Counted from the first letter of the stretch, positions 43,466 through 55,674 are shown. The stretch is DNA of 64,000 nt from Muraenolepis orangiensis (GCA_027704905.1 JANIIK010000743.1:97990-161989); one strand, 5' to 3'. Notes: a model not told the origin generated them from the letters alone. Numbers and translations: made by a program.

Positions 43466-44214
43466 AAGCTCGTCCGGGATTGATTTTGGTAAGAACGATA
43501 TTCTCTCCCTTTTCGTGGTTAAGATTCGGGATTGAATTATTGGATGTGTCCAACTCTATATTGGGGGACTCGCGTGGTTATTGTTTATAGTTATTAGGTT
43601 TTGGTTGGATTGGATTTAAAGTATTGTTTAGTATATTTGGTATGTTGGTTTGGGTGCTGGTGACGAGGGGGAGCTGGCCGTCCGACTGTACTGACAAGGA
43701 CGTAAAACTTGGTGTTGGCTGTGATCTTCCGCTGGAGTTTGGTGAGTGCTGTGTTCTGTGCAAAGCAGAGAAGGTTAGGTAGGGCGGGTGGTTTAGATAC
43801 CATCAGAGCTATACGTGAACCCCCGTGCTAGAACCAGAAGCGCTTAACGCTTGTTTATTGTTTTCGGTTGTTATTTTTGGTGTGTTGAATGCGGGGGCGC
43901 CACCAGGCATTTGCCGGGTGGAAGAGTTGCATGTGAACGCACTGAAGACTAGCTGAGTGGTTAGTTAGTTATTGCTAGGAGTTAGATACGGGGCAGCTCT
44001 TACGAGGTATGTTAGTTACTTTTCTGTTTTGTATGTGTGCACAGTAACTCTCTTTAAATGGGCTGAGGATTATGGCTGATATGGGAGTAGCCGGTGAAGG
44101 TAGATGAGTAGCCGGTGAAGGTAGATGAGTAGCCGGTGAAGATGGTAGATGAGTAGCCGGTGAAGGTAGATGAGTAGCCGGTGAAGATGGTAGATGAGTA
44201 GGTGGTGAAGGTAG

Positions 44215-44721
44215 GTGAAGCCGGTGGTGTTGACCACAGTGAATGGGGTATCTCCATCTCCATCCACTCCTGTGGTGGCAGCAGGGTGGGAGGAGGATGT
44301 GAGTGGGCCTGGAGACGGTGTTTTGCGTCCTCGGCTCAAGAATTCTGGGATGTTGGCTGATGTATCAGTTCTGTTTGGTCATTTGACTGAGAGAAACTGT
44401 AGAGAGTTAGAGGGGTTGCTTGTTGCATTTCCCTCATTGTTTTTGGATACCCCTTCTTGTACCCACTTAGTGCAGCACGACATAGACGTTGGGGAGGCGA
44501 AGCCAATTCGTCAGCGGTTCTATCGAGTCCCTCTGGAGAAACGCCGCCGCATGGATACTGAGGTTCAGTATTTAATAGATAACGGGCTGGCTGTTCCTTC
44601 AAACTCCAGTTGGGCATCACCGTGTTTGTTGGTAGGAAAACCAGACATGATAGATGCTGCACAGACTATCGAAAAGTTAACTAACTCTCTCTCTCTCTCT
44701 TGCTCCTCCCTCCTTAAATAG
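44215..44721 (+). pseudogene. Gypsy-like pol fragment, start of reverse transcriptase
   Basis: A 168-codon open frame whose middle matches the region just ahead of and into the gypsy reverse transcriptase: a T-H-x-V-Q-H-D-I-D-V stretch, YRVPLEKRR, and WASPCLLVGKPD. Just after KPD (about 44646) the conserved reading moves to another frame, where a CTDYRKVN-like stretch appears and then a stop. No catalytic YxDD, RNase H or integrase follows. It is a broken, truncated remnant and cannot make an active enzyme. Confidence 0.75.
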
Positions 44722-44938
44722 AGCTTTTCCCCGGTACCAGGAATTGCTGGAGGGTGGGCAGGTTGTGGGGGAGGTTGAGTTGGTCAGACCGTGTGGTGGA
44801 GATCCCCAGTTCCTCTGGCCGGATGGTAGTATTCCCACAATCATTATAATTTGTATTTTTGATTATTAGTTGTGCTGAAAAATTGGGGACAGATTTTACA
44901 GAGACCTTTTTGGTAGGCCTCTGTTTTAAGGGGGGGGA

Positions 44939-45207
44939 TGTGACGTTCCACATATGGTCCCATAGTGGGCGCTGTTATCCTGTGTCCTGTGTGGGGTGTC
45001 TTCTTCTGTTTCCAGATAGACCACCAGGTGTACCCAATGTTGTTAATTGTCCTGGAGACAATAAGATTAGCCCAGGGTCATGGATCTCGCTCTTTTTCTC
45101 CTCGACCAGCAGCCATTCTTCTATTTTCTTCATTAAATATACTATTAATGATAATCATGTGTGGTCTCCCTCTTTGTTGCATTGTCAAGAGCCAGGCAAG
45201 CGTAACA
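44939..45207 (+). repeat. Gypsy-like right LTR
   Basis: 269 bp, shorter than the left LTR by 63 bases, mainly from loss of the segment after AGCAGCCAT. Confidence 0.85.
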
Positions 45208-45580
45208 ATATCTATTCAGACCTTGTCTCTAAGTCGTGCTCAGACAAACACAGAATAGCTATTTTGTACTATTTAACTATGTACTATATTGATGGTTGAT
45301 TATATTCTAGAATGCTCTCCTCTCTACGCTAGGCAGTTCTACTATTATGTTTTACTATGTTCTACTATGTTCTCCTACTATTCTACTGTATTACAAATAC
45401 AGTTTCAAGTCTGTTATGTGGTTTTTGTCTTACTGGGGAAGACTAGCTAAATAAATAAAACTCTCTAACTCTACTATATTCCACTCCTGTATTATAATGT
45501 GTTCTACTGTCCTCTATTATAGTGTGTTTTCTACTGGACCACTGCGCTCTTATTCCATTACAGGGTTGTCTGTGCTAGGT
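45208..45580. other. AT-rich single-copy spacer
   Basis: No gene or clear repeat, apart from loose TACTATGTTCTACTATG repetition. Confidence 0.4.
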
Positions 45581-45587
45581 GTGTGGA

Positions 45588-46370
45588 CCTGGTATCTGTC
45601 TGTGTGTTCACCTGGTATCTGTCTGTGTGTTCACCTGGTATCTGTGTGTGTGTTCACCTGGTATCTGTGTGTGTGTTCACCTGGTATCTGTCTGTGTGTT
45701 CACCTGGTATCTGTCTGTGTGTTCACCTGGTATCTGTCTGTGTGTTCACCTGGTATCTGTCTGTGTGTTCACCTGGTATCTGTCTGTGTGTTCACCTGGT
45801 ATCTGTCACCTGGTATTGGACTGTGTTTAGATGTGTTCACCTGGTATTGGACTGTGTTTAGGTGTGATCACCTGGTATTGGACTGTGTTTAGGTGTGATC
45901 ACCTGGTATTGGACTGTGTTTAGGTGTGATCACCTGGTATTGGACTGTTTAGGTGTGATCACCTGGTATTGGACTGTGTTTAGGTGTAATCACCTGGTAT
46001 TAGACTGTGTTTAGGTGTGTTCACCTGGTATTGGACTGTGTTTAGGTGTGTTCACCTGGTATTGGACTGTTTAGGTGTGATCACCTGGTATTGGACTGTG
46101 TTTAGGTGTGATCACCTGGTATTGGACTGTGTTTAGGTGTGATCACCTGGTATTGGACTGTGTTTAGGTGTGTTCACCTGGTATTGGACTGTGTTTAGGT
46201 GTGATCACCTGGTATTGGACTGTTTAGGTGTGATCACCTGGTATTGGACTGTGTTTAGGTGTGATCACCTGGTATTGGACTGTGTTTAGGTGTGATCACC
46301 TGGTATTGGACTGTGTTTAGGTGTGATCACCTGGTATTGGACTGTGTTTAGGTGTGATCACCTGGTATCT
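45588..46370. repeat. CACCTGG minisatellite, two subtypes
   Basis: To about 45800 a 23-bp unit (TTCACCTGGTATCTGT plus CTGTGTG); then to 46370 a 31-bp unit, or 28 bp when GTG is lost, reading GATCACCTGGTATTGGACTG plus TGTTTAGGTGT. Nearly every copy carries CACCTG, the complement of the E-box CAGGTG in the V minisatellite. Open frames over it are artefacts. Confidence 0.93.
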
Positions 46371-47130
46371 GTCGGTGAGGTTCCCCTCGGCTCCCTCAGG
46401 GCCTTGTGCTCCTTCCTCTGTGGCCTCAGGGTGGAGGGGGAGAGAGGGGCGGGACCACCACGGAGGATGGCGGTTGTATCGCACAAACATTCAACATAAA
46501 TATTACAATTGTTATAACCCATAGGCCCAGTGCCCCCCTCCCCCAACCCCCCCCCCCCCCCCACACACACACACACACAGGGAAGGAAGTCAGGTTCCCG
46601 GGAAAACCTTTAGTTAGAACGAGTTAGATGATTTGAGCTGACAACTCGAACCACGTAGGGGAGTTATAGCTTCCACAGTTGATATGTCTTTCAAAGTCGT
46701 ATAGTAAAGTTTGCTTGTCAGTTCACACTTCACAACTGGCTGTCTTGTAAATCGGGCGACTTGGAGAGTCGTTGTGGTGTGCACACTACTCGACTGGATG
46801 GCTACAGGGGGTCACACACTACATCCTCTGTCCCCAGGGGATATCCCCCACGAGTCTACCTGGTCTCCAAACTAGATTTTCTCACGAAAACACAGGAAAT
46901 AACGTGACACCACGCGCAAAAAAAGGATGTTTTTGTCTGTCAACATCCGTCGTTCAAAGGAAAGAAGTTGTGGAAGTTGTTTTTTCTGAAAAAACTGAAA
47001 GTAAAAAGTAAGCGCACCATGACAACAACAAAAACAACAACAACAGGCTAGCTACAGCACATGTGCTCCTTCAGATCGGACAAAAAAATCTCGACCACAA
47101 AATGTTCACAAAATGAACGATACTGAGGCA
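46371..47130. other. Single-copy stretch private to cluster 3
   Basis: Includes a C-run/(CA)n (about 46545-46580) and moderately CpG-containing text. No ORF with recognisable features. Confidence 0.4.
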
Positions 47131-47139
47131 TACTCTTAC

Positions 47140-47370
47140 CTTCTCCGTAATCGATAACCCATAACCATCTATCCATAGGGAGTGATGGACATCCTTAAGG
47201 GAGACGTCAGACTCTGAGGTAGCCATTGGCTGAACAGAGGGGTTTGAGGGGTGTTGGAGGGTAACTGGTCCTGATGAGGGTCCGTCCCCTGGTGGGGGTT
47301 TGGGTGGTACTTCAGGAACTGAGCATGATGGACTTCTCGTCTGGCTTGTCCATGCCCACAAAAACAACAA
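47140..47370 (-). pseudogene. Broken calponin-homology exon (nesprin-like)
   Basis: Exon-like segment with an acceptor (ACCCTAACAG) and donor (GTAAGAG). From 47353 down it encodes MDKPDEKSIM, the motif near the end of the second calponin-homology domain in the spectrin superfamily. The reading then continues only in another frame as QFLKYHPNPHQ, which follows that motif in nesprins. In my recollection of the family, about ten bases coding for the intervening residues are missing at 47323/47324. A different frame is open right through (99 codons, 47071-47370) but is not the homologous one. Most likely a displaced pseudo-exon of an actin-binding gene such as a SYNE paralogue. Confidence 0.5.
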
Positions 47371-47670
47371 CTGTTAGGGTTAAAGGGCAGGGTTATGGTT
47401 AAAGGGAAGGGTTAGTGTGCTCCATTCCCTGCCCAAAATGTTGGGTTCAATCCCACCCCCCTCGATATTTACCTGGAAGTCATCCAATAGAGCAACAATT
47501 ACTAAACCCATTGGTCATTAATGATGTGTGTCGAACATAAAACGAACGATATATTTACTGTATAAATATATATTTTTATATATTTATAAAAGCATCTGCT
47601 AATGATCGGAGAGTAAAAATAGAAAATATGCAAGATTGTCATTAAAGGTAAAAGTAAAACCCTATTTTAC

Positions 47671-47740
47671 CCGGAGGACATCTGCGGGTTTCAAAATAAT
47701 GTGATCTCTGACACGTTGTCCTAGACAGGACTGTTTTCAC
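47671..47740 (-). other. Possible noncoding exon
   Basis: A 70-base segment between a strong acceptor (TCTCTTTTTTCCAG) and a GTAAAATAG donor on the minus strand, upstream of the broken exon at 47140-47370. Together with the promoter-like region near 48.1 kb it suggests a spliced minus-strand transcript. Speculative. Confidence 0.25.
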
Positions 47741-48059
47741 CTGGAAAAAAGAGATTTTGGGGTTTACTAAAACACAATCAATGTTTTATGGATTCCAATC
47801 ATCCCTTTTCTCTTCCCAATCCCTCATACCAACTATATCAAAGACACAAAGACACCTTTCACCCCAACCGGGTAGCTACACCGGTCCAATGAGTTAGGCC
47901 ACCAAACATACTGATGTCTTCCAAGGTTTATTTCTCTCCTCCTCTCTCTCTCTCTCCGAAGACACCGTGTAAACTACAAAAGTAAACAACATATTCATTC
48001 AAAGTTTACACGAGGCAAAATCAGTCTTCAATATTAACAGATTAATAACAAATTAACCA

Positions 48060-48215
48060 CATTTACCGTGTGCGCCTCTTAACCTTATGTAGTCTATTTG
48101 ACGGCGGACATTAAACGCGCACTCTCCTCCGCCACCATGTTGCTTCTGACCCACAATGCAACGCCTTTGACCCAACTGGGGTCATGTGACTTCATTTGTA
48201 TTAAATGAACATATA
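48060..48215 (-). promoter_or_regulatory. Promoter-like GC-rich segment
   Basis: Minus strand reads GTCACATGACCCCAG, GTTGCATTGTGGGTCAG, then AACATGGTGGCGGAGGAG. A CACATGAC E-box, a GCATTGTGGG element and a YY1-like ATGGTGGCGG are usual in TATA-less vertebrate promoters. The ATG inside opens only 14 codons. A donor-like CACACG/GTAAAT lies near 48070. Confidence 0.3.
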
Positions 48216-48354
48216 TAAACTTTCAGTTCCCTAGAGATTATTAACGTTATATTATTGAACAATCATTTTCTAACTTTAGAAAATACAATAATGTGAACAG
48301 ATAAGCAAACACAGAAATTTATATTTAAACATACATGTCTTTCAGACCGTTACA

Positions 48355-48530
48355 CAGATACTACATCAACTACAACATATTATATAAAACTATACAACTA
48401 CCTCAACTACCACATATTATATACAACTACTACCTCAACTATCACATATTACATACAACTACTACCTCAACTATCACATATTACATACAACTACTGCCTC
48501 AACTACAACATATTATATACAACTACTACA
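48355..48530. repeat. 32-bp satellite before block B, cluster 4 side
   Basis: Five or so units ending at the GACTAACAGTTTTGG start of block B. Confidence 0.9.
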
Positions 48531-48627
48531 TCATTGACTAACAGTTTTGGATTCACTCTTTGTAGCAATGGCTTGTAATAAAACAATGGTTTGACACAAG
48601 AGGGCACCACTGAGCCGGAATGTAGAA

Positions 48628-48717
<90 letters not shown>

Positions 48718-49440
48718 CTTTCACTGTAATCTCCAGAGACTCTTCTGAAAACCTCCACTGACTTTCTGTCCCTCTAGAGACCCAGGTGGGCGTCAGCTAA
48801 AACTGGAGATCATTTGAATAGCTACGGTTCACTGCTCACAGAATACGGTTAATGAACCACATCTTTAAGAGATGATGTCGGTTTGGTCTTTGACTAATAA
48901 ACTCAACCATGATTAATATGGAACTGTTTCCACCACTCAGCATGCTAGGGATCCTCTGTCTCCGTGAGAGATACTGAATGTCTTTCCAGACGTACTTCTA
49001 CACGTTTCTAAGTTGGTATGTGTGTAACAGTCAGTGTCCAGCACTGAGCACTGACTGTTACTGTTACTATTACTGGAACTGACCACCTCCGGCACGAGAG
49101 GCCACGTTCTAACGTGAGAGCTCAAACCCACAGGCCCTAGCTTCATCGCTAGAACGTCTATTTAGGTGTCAGGGAGTGAGGTTTACCACTGCACAGCGCC
49201 ACCTGCTGGCGTCTGTTACATGTGCAGAAACCTGGACACCCTGAACTACTGTTTGATGAAGTGACATGAAGTCAGTCTGAAACACATGGGTCATTTCAGC
49301 AGCAGTGTCTCTATGACTGACACTGGTCCACTGGATCCAGTGAACACACCTTCCAAGAAGAGCCACACAAGCAACACTTTGGTCATTCAGAGATGAGACA
49401 AACCACAGCTTTACCCTTCATTCAAACGGCTGGTCAAATA
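48531..49440. promoter_or_regulatory. Conserved block B, 3' of C4 (candidate 3' enhancer)
   Basis: Counterpart of 19776-20630, with a (CA)n run at 48634-48715 and a small extra piece (TGTAATAAAACAATGG). Confidence 0.35.
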
Positions 49441-49538
49441 TTGAATGAAGAAATAGAAGAGGTGTTATACTTGTTAGAGCGTGGACAGAAGATATACCAT
49501 CACAAATGATGACAATTAATCATTGTTTTTTTTACATC

Positions 49539-49544
49539 TTTATT
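49539..49544 (-). terminator. Polyadenylation signal of IgL C4
   Basis: AATAAA on the minus strand 186 bases past the C4 stop. Confidence 0.65.
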
Positions 49545-49729
49545 AAATGTTCAACATGTGACAAACTCAAGCAAAGGGGTAACAGACCATGAAGCGTAAT
49601 GCTAATGGCTCAAAGACATGTTATATTGATGGAGGTCATCAGAAGCTGCAGCTACCTTAGACAGAGAGATAGAAAGCAGACGTGTCAGAGGAGATTTGTA
49701 TTCTACACTACTTCCATGCTGGAGCCTCT

Positions 49730-50052
49730 CTACTCTGAACACTGGTCAGGATTCAGGGTTTGAGTGACAGGCGTCTGGCCGCTCCTACTGGCCTCACAGC
49801 TCACTGAGCCCGCCTTCTTCCACTGGTCCGCAGGGAGGGTCAGGGCGCTGCTCCGGCTGTAGGTGCCATCTTTCCCCAGGACCCCCGGGCTATCCGACAC
49901 CCCGGCAGACCTGCTGCTGCCCCCCACCTTCCAGCCAAGCTTCCAGTCTGAGGGGAAGCCCCCAGTGGCCAAACACAGCAGTGCAGCCCTGCCCTGCTCC
50001 AGCTCCACTCTGGAGGGAGGAAGGAGGCTCAGCGTGGGCTGAACCACTCCCA
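49730..50052 (-). CDS. Ig light-chain constant exon, cluster 4 (C4)
   Basis: Intact constant domain whose protein equals C2. The flanking intron differs visibly from cluster 2 (for example ATTCATCAACTGTTGTAG against ATTCTGTCTACAGAAACGG), while from J outward the two clusters become nearly identical. The C exon and the V side therefore have different histories. Confidence 0.92.
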
Positions 50053-50239
50053 CTGGAAGAGAGAGAGAGAGAGGAGACAAGTGGACAACTGGCTCCCTTA
50101 ACATGGCCGCTCATAGGGAGCACAGAGGACTGGAAGATTCATCAACTGTTGTAGTTGTTGAAATGTGGAAATTTATATAAATTAAACCATGACACATTTT
50201 ATTGTTTGAAACATTTAAATGTGTCATGTATTTATTTCT

Positions 50240-50475
50240 AAATCTTAAATCCTCTTTATTGGTCTCATGCACACACAGTGAAATGTGTTTCTCTGCATTT
50301 AACCCATCCTAGTATTAGGAGCAGTGGGCAGCTATTGTATATACAGCACTAGGGGAGCAGGGTAAGGGTCTGGTGCCTTGCTCATGGGCACCCCGGGTGT
50401 TTCGGGGACTTGAACCGGGAACCTTCTTGTTCCCGAGCCAAGTCTCAAAAGACAGAGTTATCCACCCGCCAATTG
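50240..50475 (-). mobile_element. tRNA-derived SINE in the J4-C4 intron
   Basis: Same SINE with a short internal deletion (GGGCACCCCGGGTGTTTCGG, missing about ten bases). Confidence 0.75.
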
Positions 50476-50532
50476 ATATCAATTTCCACATTAATTCTAA
50501 ATGAATACATGAGACCCATTGTAATGTGTCAA

Positions 50533-50666
50533 CAGCTGTCAGGTGGCAGAACTTCTTCAGATTCGTTTCTCACTTCCTTTTTCTTATATTTAATTCAACG
50601 TTCGGCCAAAACACTTCAGAATAATTTACAATGGGAACTTTTGAGCACAGAAATACATTTGCAAAT
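50533..50666. promoter_or_regulatory. Candidate J-C intronic enhancer, cluster 4
   Basis: CAGCTG (50533-50538), CAGGTG (50540-50545) and ATTTGCAAAT (50657-50666). Confidence 0.4.
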
Positions 50667-51005
50667 TAAATGTTCTATTCATTAAATTACGACTTTTTAG
50701 AAGTCTTAACTGAACTTGAAGGATAATTGTTTGCCCATTTCATGAAGTACAAATAAATTCAATGATATGCTTAATAAATGATGAATGCTCACCATAATTA
50801 AATCATTATAAAAACAATGTAAATAATAACATTAAGTGACTGAACTCCATTAAATAATAATAGTCCACTGCTTTTAACAACCAAACATTTAGAAGTTTCA
50901 AAGTTTAGAATATAAATTAAAAAAAATTGTTCTTCAGACCAATTTCGATATAAACTTAATGTTTAGGGAGTGATATTAGATAAAGAAAAGTGTCCTTGTA
51001 CTTAC

Positions 51006-51043
51006 AGTCAACGGTGAGTTTGGTGCCTCCACCAAAAGTCCAC
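51006..51043 (-). CDS. Ig light-chain J segment, cluster 4 (J4)
   Basis: Encodes WTFGGGTKLTVD, identical to J2. Splice donor GTAAG at 51001-51005. Confidence 0.92.
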
Positions 51044-51082
51044 CACAGTGATACATCCTCAATAAGAGTCTGTACAAAAACC
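51044..51082 (-). other. J4 recombination signal, 23-bp spacer
   Basis: CACAGTG (51044-51050), 23 bases, ACAAAAACC (51074-51082). Confidence 0.93.
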
Positions 51083-51552
51083 TCCCTCCCATTGAAGACA
51101 CATCTCACTGACACATAGACACTAACTTATCACAGGAAACTATGAAGGAATTCACATTTGATCAACTCAAGCCCTGGTTAGTCACTTTTATGTGTGTGTT
51201 TGAAAGTATGGATTGTATTTATTCTACATGTATTATCATAAAATATTTGAAGGACATTTGATTATCTTAACACAACTACACTCACATAACTTAATTGTAA
51301 TACAGATACATGAATTTCAAAGATAATACTAGCATACATTATTTTATTTTTTATGAAACTAGCAATTCATTTTTATTTTAAAAAGTAGAAAATTTAAGAA
51401 TGTCAAACAAACCAAGAAAAACATGAATTGGAAAAAAGTCTCAGATGATGAATTCTGATTGTTTGCAGCTAAATCCACATCGTATTCCATAAAGTGTGAA
51501 TGTAGAAGAGATACAGAGGTCCTCCCAGAATGTATGCATTCACCCTAACCCC

Positions 51553-52160
51553 CATTGTGATGAGTGGAAACAGGTGGTTCACTCTCACTCCCAGTGTGAT
51601 GAGTGGAAACAGGTGGTTCACTCTCACCCCCAGTGTGATGAGTGGAAATAGGTGGTTCACTCTCACTCCCAGTGTGATGAGTGGAAACAGGTGGTTCACT
51701 CTCACCCCCAGTGTGATGAGTGGAAACAGGTGGTTCACTCTCACCCCCAGTGTGATGAGTGGAAACAGGTGCTTCACTCTCACCCCCAGTGTGATAAGTG
51801 GAAACAGGTGGTTCACTCTCACCCCCAGTGTGATGAGTGGAAACAGGTGGTTCACTCTCACCCCCAGTGTGATGAATGGAAACAGGTGGTTCACTCTTAC
51901 CCCCAGTGCGATGAGTGGAAACAGGTGGTTCACTCTCACCCCCAGTGTGATGAGTGGAAACAGGTGGTTCACTCTTACCCCCAGTGTGATGAGTGGAAAC
52001 AGGTGGTTCACTCTCACCCCCAGTGTGATGAGTGGAAACAGGTGCTTCACTCTCACCCCCAGTGTGATGAGTGGAAACAGGTGCTTCACTCTCACCCCCA
52101 GTGTGATGAGTGGAAACAGGTGCTTCACTCTCACCCCCAGTGTGATGAGTGGAAACAGGT
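51553..52160. repeat. 39-bp minisatellite 5' of V4, 16 copies
   Basis: Two copies (78 bp) longer than the otherwise near-identical cluster 2 array. The extra pair lies at the left end, before the TAGGTG copy. Fourteen copies keep CAGGTG. Confidence 0.95.
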
Positions 52161-52179
52161 CATTTCCATACAGAGGAAG

Positions 52180-52224
52180 CTTTGCATGCTGAGCTGAAAC
52201 TGGGCTTCTGAGAGGGTTTAAAAG
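52180..52224 (+). promoter_or_regulatory. V4 promoter
   Basis: Octamer-like CTTTGCAT (52180-52187) and TATA-like TTTAAAAG (52217-52224). Confidence 0.65.
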
Positions 52225-52288
52225 TCCTCTGAGTTCAACACTGCAGGACTCTGAGCTGTCACTCAACCCCCCAGAAACCGTGGCAACC

Positions 52289-52763
52289 ATGAACCACCTC
52301 ACCATCCTTTTCTGGACAGTGGTCTGTGGATCCTTAACAGGTGGGTTCATTCCTCTCCATCCACATGTGGACCACCCGTCTGTGTTTGCTTGTGTTTTCT
52401 GTTGGATGACTCCATGTTATGTTTGTTTGTTTTCTATAGGAACCAGCAGTCAGGTGACTGTGACCCAGCCACCAGTAGTGACTTTTACTGCAGGATCCAG
52501 AGTCACTCTGACCTGTAAAACCAACCCAGCGGTTTACAGTGATGGTAATGGTAATTACATATTCTGGTACCAACAGAAACCCGGAGAAGCCCCCAAGCTC
52601 ATCATGAAATATACAAGCCAACTTGTATCACCAACACCAGCTCAGTTTAGTGGCAGTGGAGGCAGCACTGACTTCTCACTGACCATCGCCGGAGCCCAGC
52701 CTGAAGACGCAGCAGTTTATCACTGTCAGAGTCTCCACCACCTTAACAGTGTTTGGGTGTTCA
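52289..52763 (+). CDS. Ig kappa-like V gene, cluster 4 (V4)
   Basis: Leader 52289-52340, 99-bp intron, V exon 52440-52763. The predicted protein is identical to V2 throughout, CDRs included, so it adds no germline V diversity and marks a very recent copy or conversion. It is intact and has normal signals. Confidence 0.93.
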
Positions 52764-52791
52764 CACAGTGATTGAGAGCCGTACATAAACC
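52764..52791 (+). other. V4 recombination signal, 12-bp spacer
   Basis: CACAGTG, 12 bases, ACATAAACC (nonamer 52783-52791). Confidence 0.95.
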
Positions 52792-52952
52792 TCCCTCAGT
52801 CAGACTGTGTAGTCACTGAGTCGTTACAGCAGGAACCTGCTGCAGCTGCTGAGGGGGAAGAGACTCTGACACAGAGCACTGAGCACAGAGCTGCTCTAAC
52901 CAGGGGCCTCAACCAAGAACCAGCTTTATACTGCTCTACACTATGAACTATA

Positions 52953-55674
52953 CAGATACTACCTCAACTACCACATGTTATATACTACTACCTCAACTAC
53001 CACATGGTATATACTACTACTACCTCATCTACCACATGTTATATACTACTACTAACTCAACTACCACATGTTATATACTACTACTAACTCAACTACCACA
53101 TGTTATATACTACTACTAACTCAACTACCACATGTTATATACTACTACTAACTCAACTACCACATGTTATATACTACTACTAACTCAACTACCACATGTT
53201 ATATACTACTACTACCTCAACTACCACATGTTATATACTACTACTAACTCAACTACCACATGTTATATACTACTACTACCTCAACTACCACATGTTATAT
53301 ACTACTACTAACTCAACTACCACATGTTATATACTACTACTACTAACTCAACTACCACATATTATATACTACTACTACCTCAACTACCACATGTTACATA
53401 CTACTACTACCTCAACTACCACATGTTATATACTACTACTACCTCAACTACCACATGTTATATACTACTACTAACTCAACTACCACATGTTATATTCTAC
53501 TACTACCTCAACTACCACATGTTATATACTACTACTACCTCAACTACCACATGTTATATACTACTACTAACTCAACTACCACATGTTATATTCTACTACT
53601 ACCTCAACTACCACATGTTATATTCTACTACTAACTCAACTACCACATGTTATATACTACTACTACCTCAACTACCACATGTTATATACTACTACTAACT
53701 CAACTACCACATGTTATATACTACTACTAACTCAACTACCACATGTTATATTCTACTACTACCTCAACTACCACATGTTATATTCTACTACTACCTCAAC
53801 TACCACATGTTACATACTACTACTACCTCAACTACCACATGTTATATACTACTACTACCTCAACTACCACATGTTATATACTACTACTAACTCAACTACC
53901 ACATGTTACATACTACTACTACCTCAACTACCACATGTTATATACTACTACTACCTCAACTACCACATGTTATATACTACTACTACCTCAACTACCACAT
54001 GTTATATACTACTACTACCTCAACTACCACATGTTATATACTACTACTAACTCAACTACCACATGTTATATTCTACTACTACCTCAACTACCACATGTTA
54101 TATTCTACTACTACCTCAACTACCACATGTTACATACTACTACTACCTCAACTACCACATGTTATATACTACTACTACCTCAACTACCACATGTTATATA
54201 CTACTACTAACTCAACTACCACATGTTATATACTACTACTACCTCAACTACCACATGTTATATACTACTACTAACTCAACTACCACATGTTATATACTAC
54301 TACTACTAACTCAACTACCACATGTTATATACTACTACTAACTCAACTAACACATATTATATACTACTACTAACTCAACTAACACATATTATATACTACT
54401 ACTAACTCAACTACCACATGTTATATACGACTACTAACTCAACTACCACATGTTATATACGACTACTAACTCAACTACCACATTTTATATACTACTACTA
54501 CCTCAACTACCACATATTATATACTACTACTAACTCAACTACCACATATTATATACTACTACTAACTCAACTAACACATATTATATACTACTACTAACTA
54601 AACTACCACATATTATATACTACTACTAACTCAACTAACACATATTATATACTACTACTAACTCAACTAACACATATTATATACTACTACTACTACCTCA
54701 ACTACCACATATGATATACTACTACTAACTCAACTACCACATATGATATACAACTACTAACTCAACTACCACATATTATATACTACTACTAACTCAACTA
54801 ACACATATTATATACTACTACTAACTCAACTACCACATGTTATATACTACTACTAACTCAACTACCACATATTATATACAACTACTACTACCTCAACTAC
54901 CACATATTATATACCACTACTACTAACTGAACTACCACATATTATATACTACTACTACAAACTGAATTACCACATATTATATACTACTACAACCCCAACT
55001 ACCACATATGTTATACAACTAGAACCTCAACTACAACATATTATATATAACTTCTTAAACCGCCACAAATGACTTACAGCTACTACCTCCACTACCACAT
55101 ATGATATACACAAGTACTACCTTGACTATCACATACTAAATAAACCATCTCAACTCCTAATAATTATACACATAACTACCACCTAAATTACCACAAATGA
55201 CATACAACTACAACATATTTAATACTAATGCTACCTCAATTACAATGTATTACACAAAATGACATACAAATAGTACCTCAACTTGACCTTACTAACATAC
55301 AACTGCTTGAGCAGAGGGGGGGGCAGCAGGGGGGTGGGCAGCAGAGGGGGGGGGGGAGCAATATACAACTACTACCTCAACTACAACATATTATATACTA
55401 CTACTAATTCAACTACCAGATATTATATACTACTACTAACTCAACTAACAGATATTATATACTACTACTAACTCAACTACAACATATTATATACTACTAC
55501 TAACTCAACTACCACATATTATATACAACTACTACCTCAATTACCACAAATGACATACAACTACTACCTCAACTACAACATATTTAATACTAATGCTACC
55601 TCAACTACAATGTATTACATACAACTACTACCTCAACTACCACATATTATATACAACTACTACCTCAACTCCCA
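52953..55674. repeat. Long 32-bp satellite array, cluster 4
   Basis: Matches the cluster 2 array almost base for base, except that it has one rather than two copies of the 905-bp stretch and a few substitutions (for example CATTTTATATAC at about 54481). Confidence 0.96.

Larger units (their letters stand above)
43134..45207 (+). mobile_element. Decayed Ty3/gypsy-like LTR retrotransposon
   Basis: Two related LTRs begin TGTGACGTTCCACATATGG and end GCGTAACA, flanking about 1.5 kb. A primer-binding-site-like GCTCGTCCGGGAT (43468-43480) follows the left LTR and an AAGGGGGGGGATG purine tract precedes the right one. Most of pol is gone. I find no target duplication (TGTAG on the left, ATATC on the right), which suggests a rearranged copy. 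The LTRs differ by several bases and a deletion, so it is much older than the BEL element. It is private to cluster 3. Confidence 0.8.

Noticed and set aside
44336..44662. Minus-strand ORFs antisense to the gypsy pol fragment
   Set aside because: Shadow frames; the plus strand has the recognisable reverse-transcriptase motifs.
47372..47412. Telomere-like GTTAGGGTTAAAGGG text
   Set aside because: Only two or three imperfect units; no real (TTAGGG)n array.
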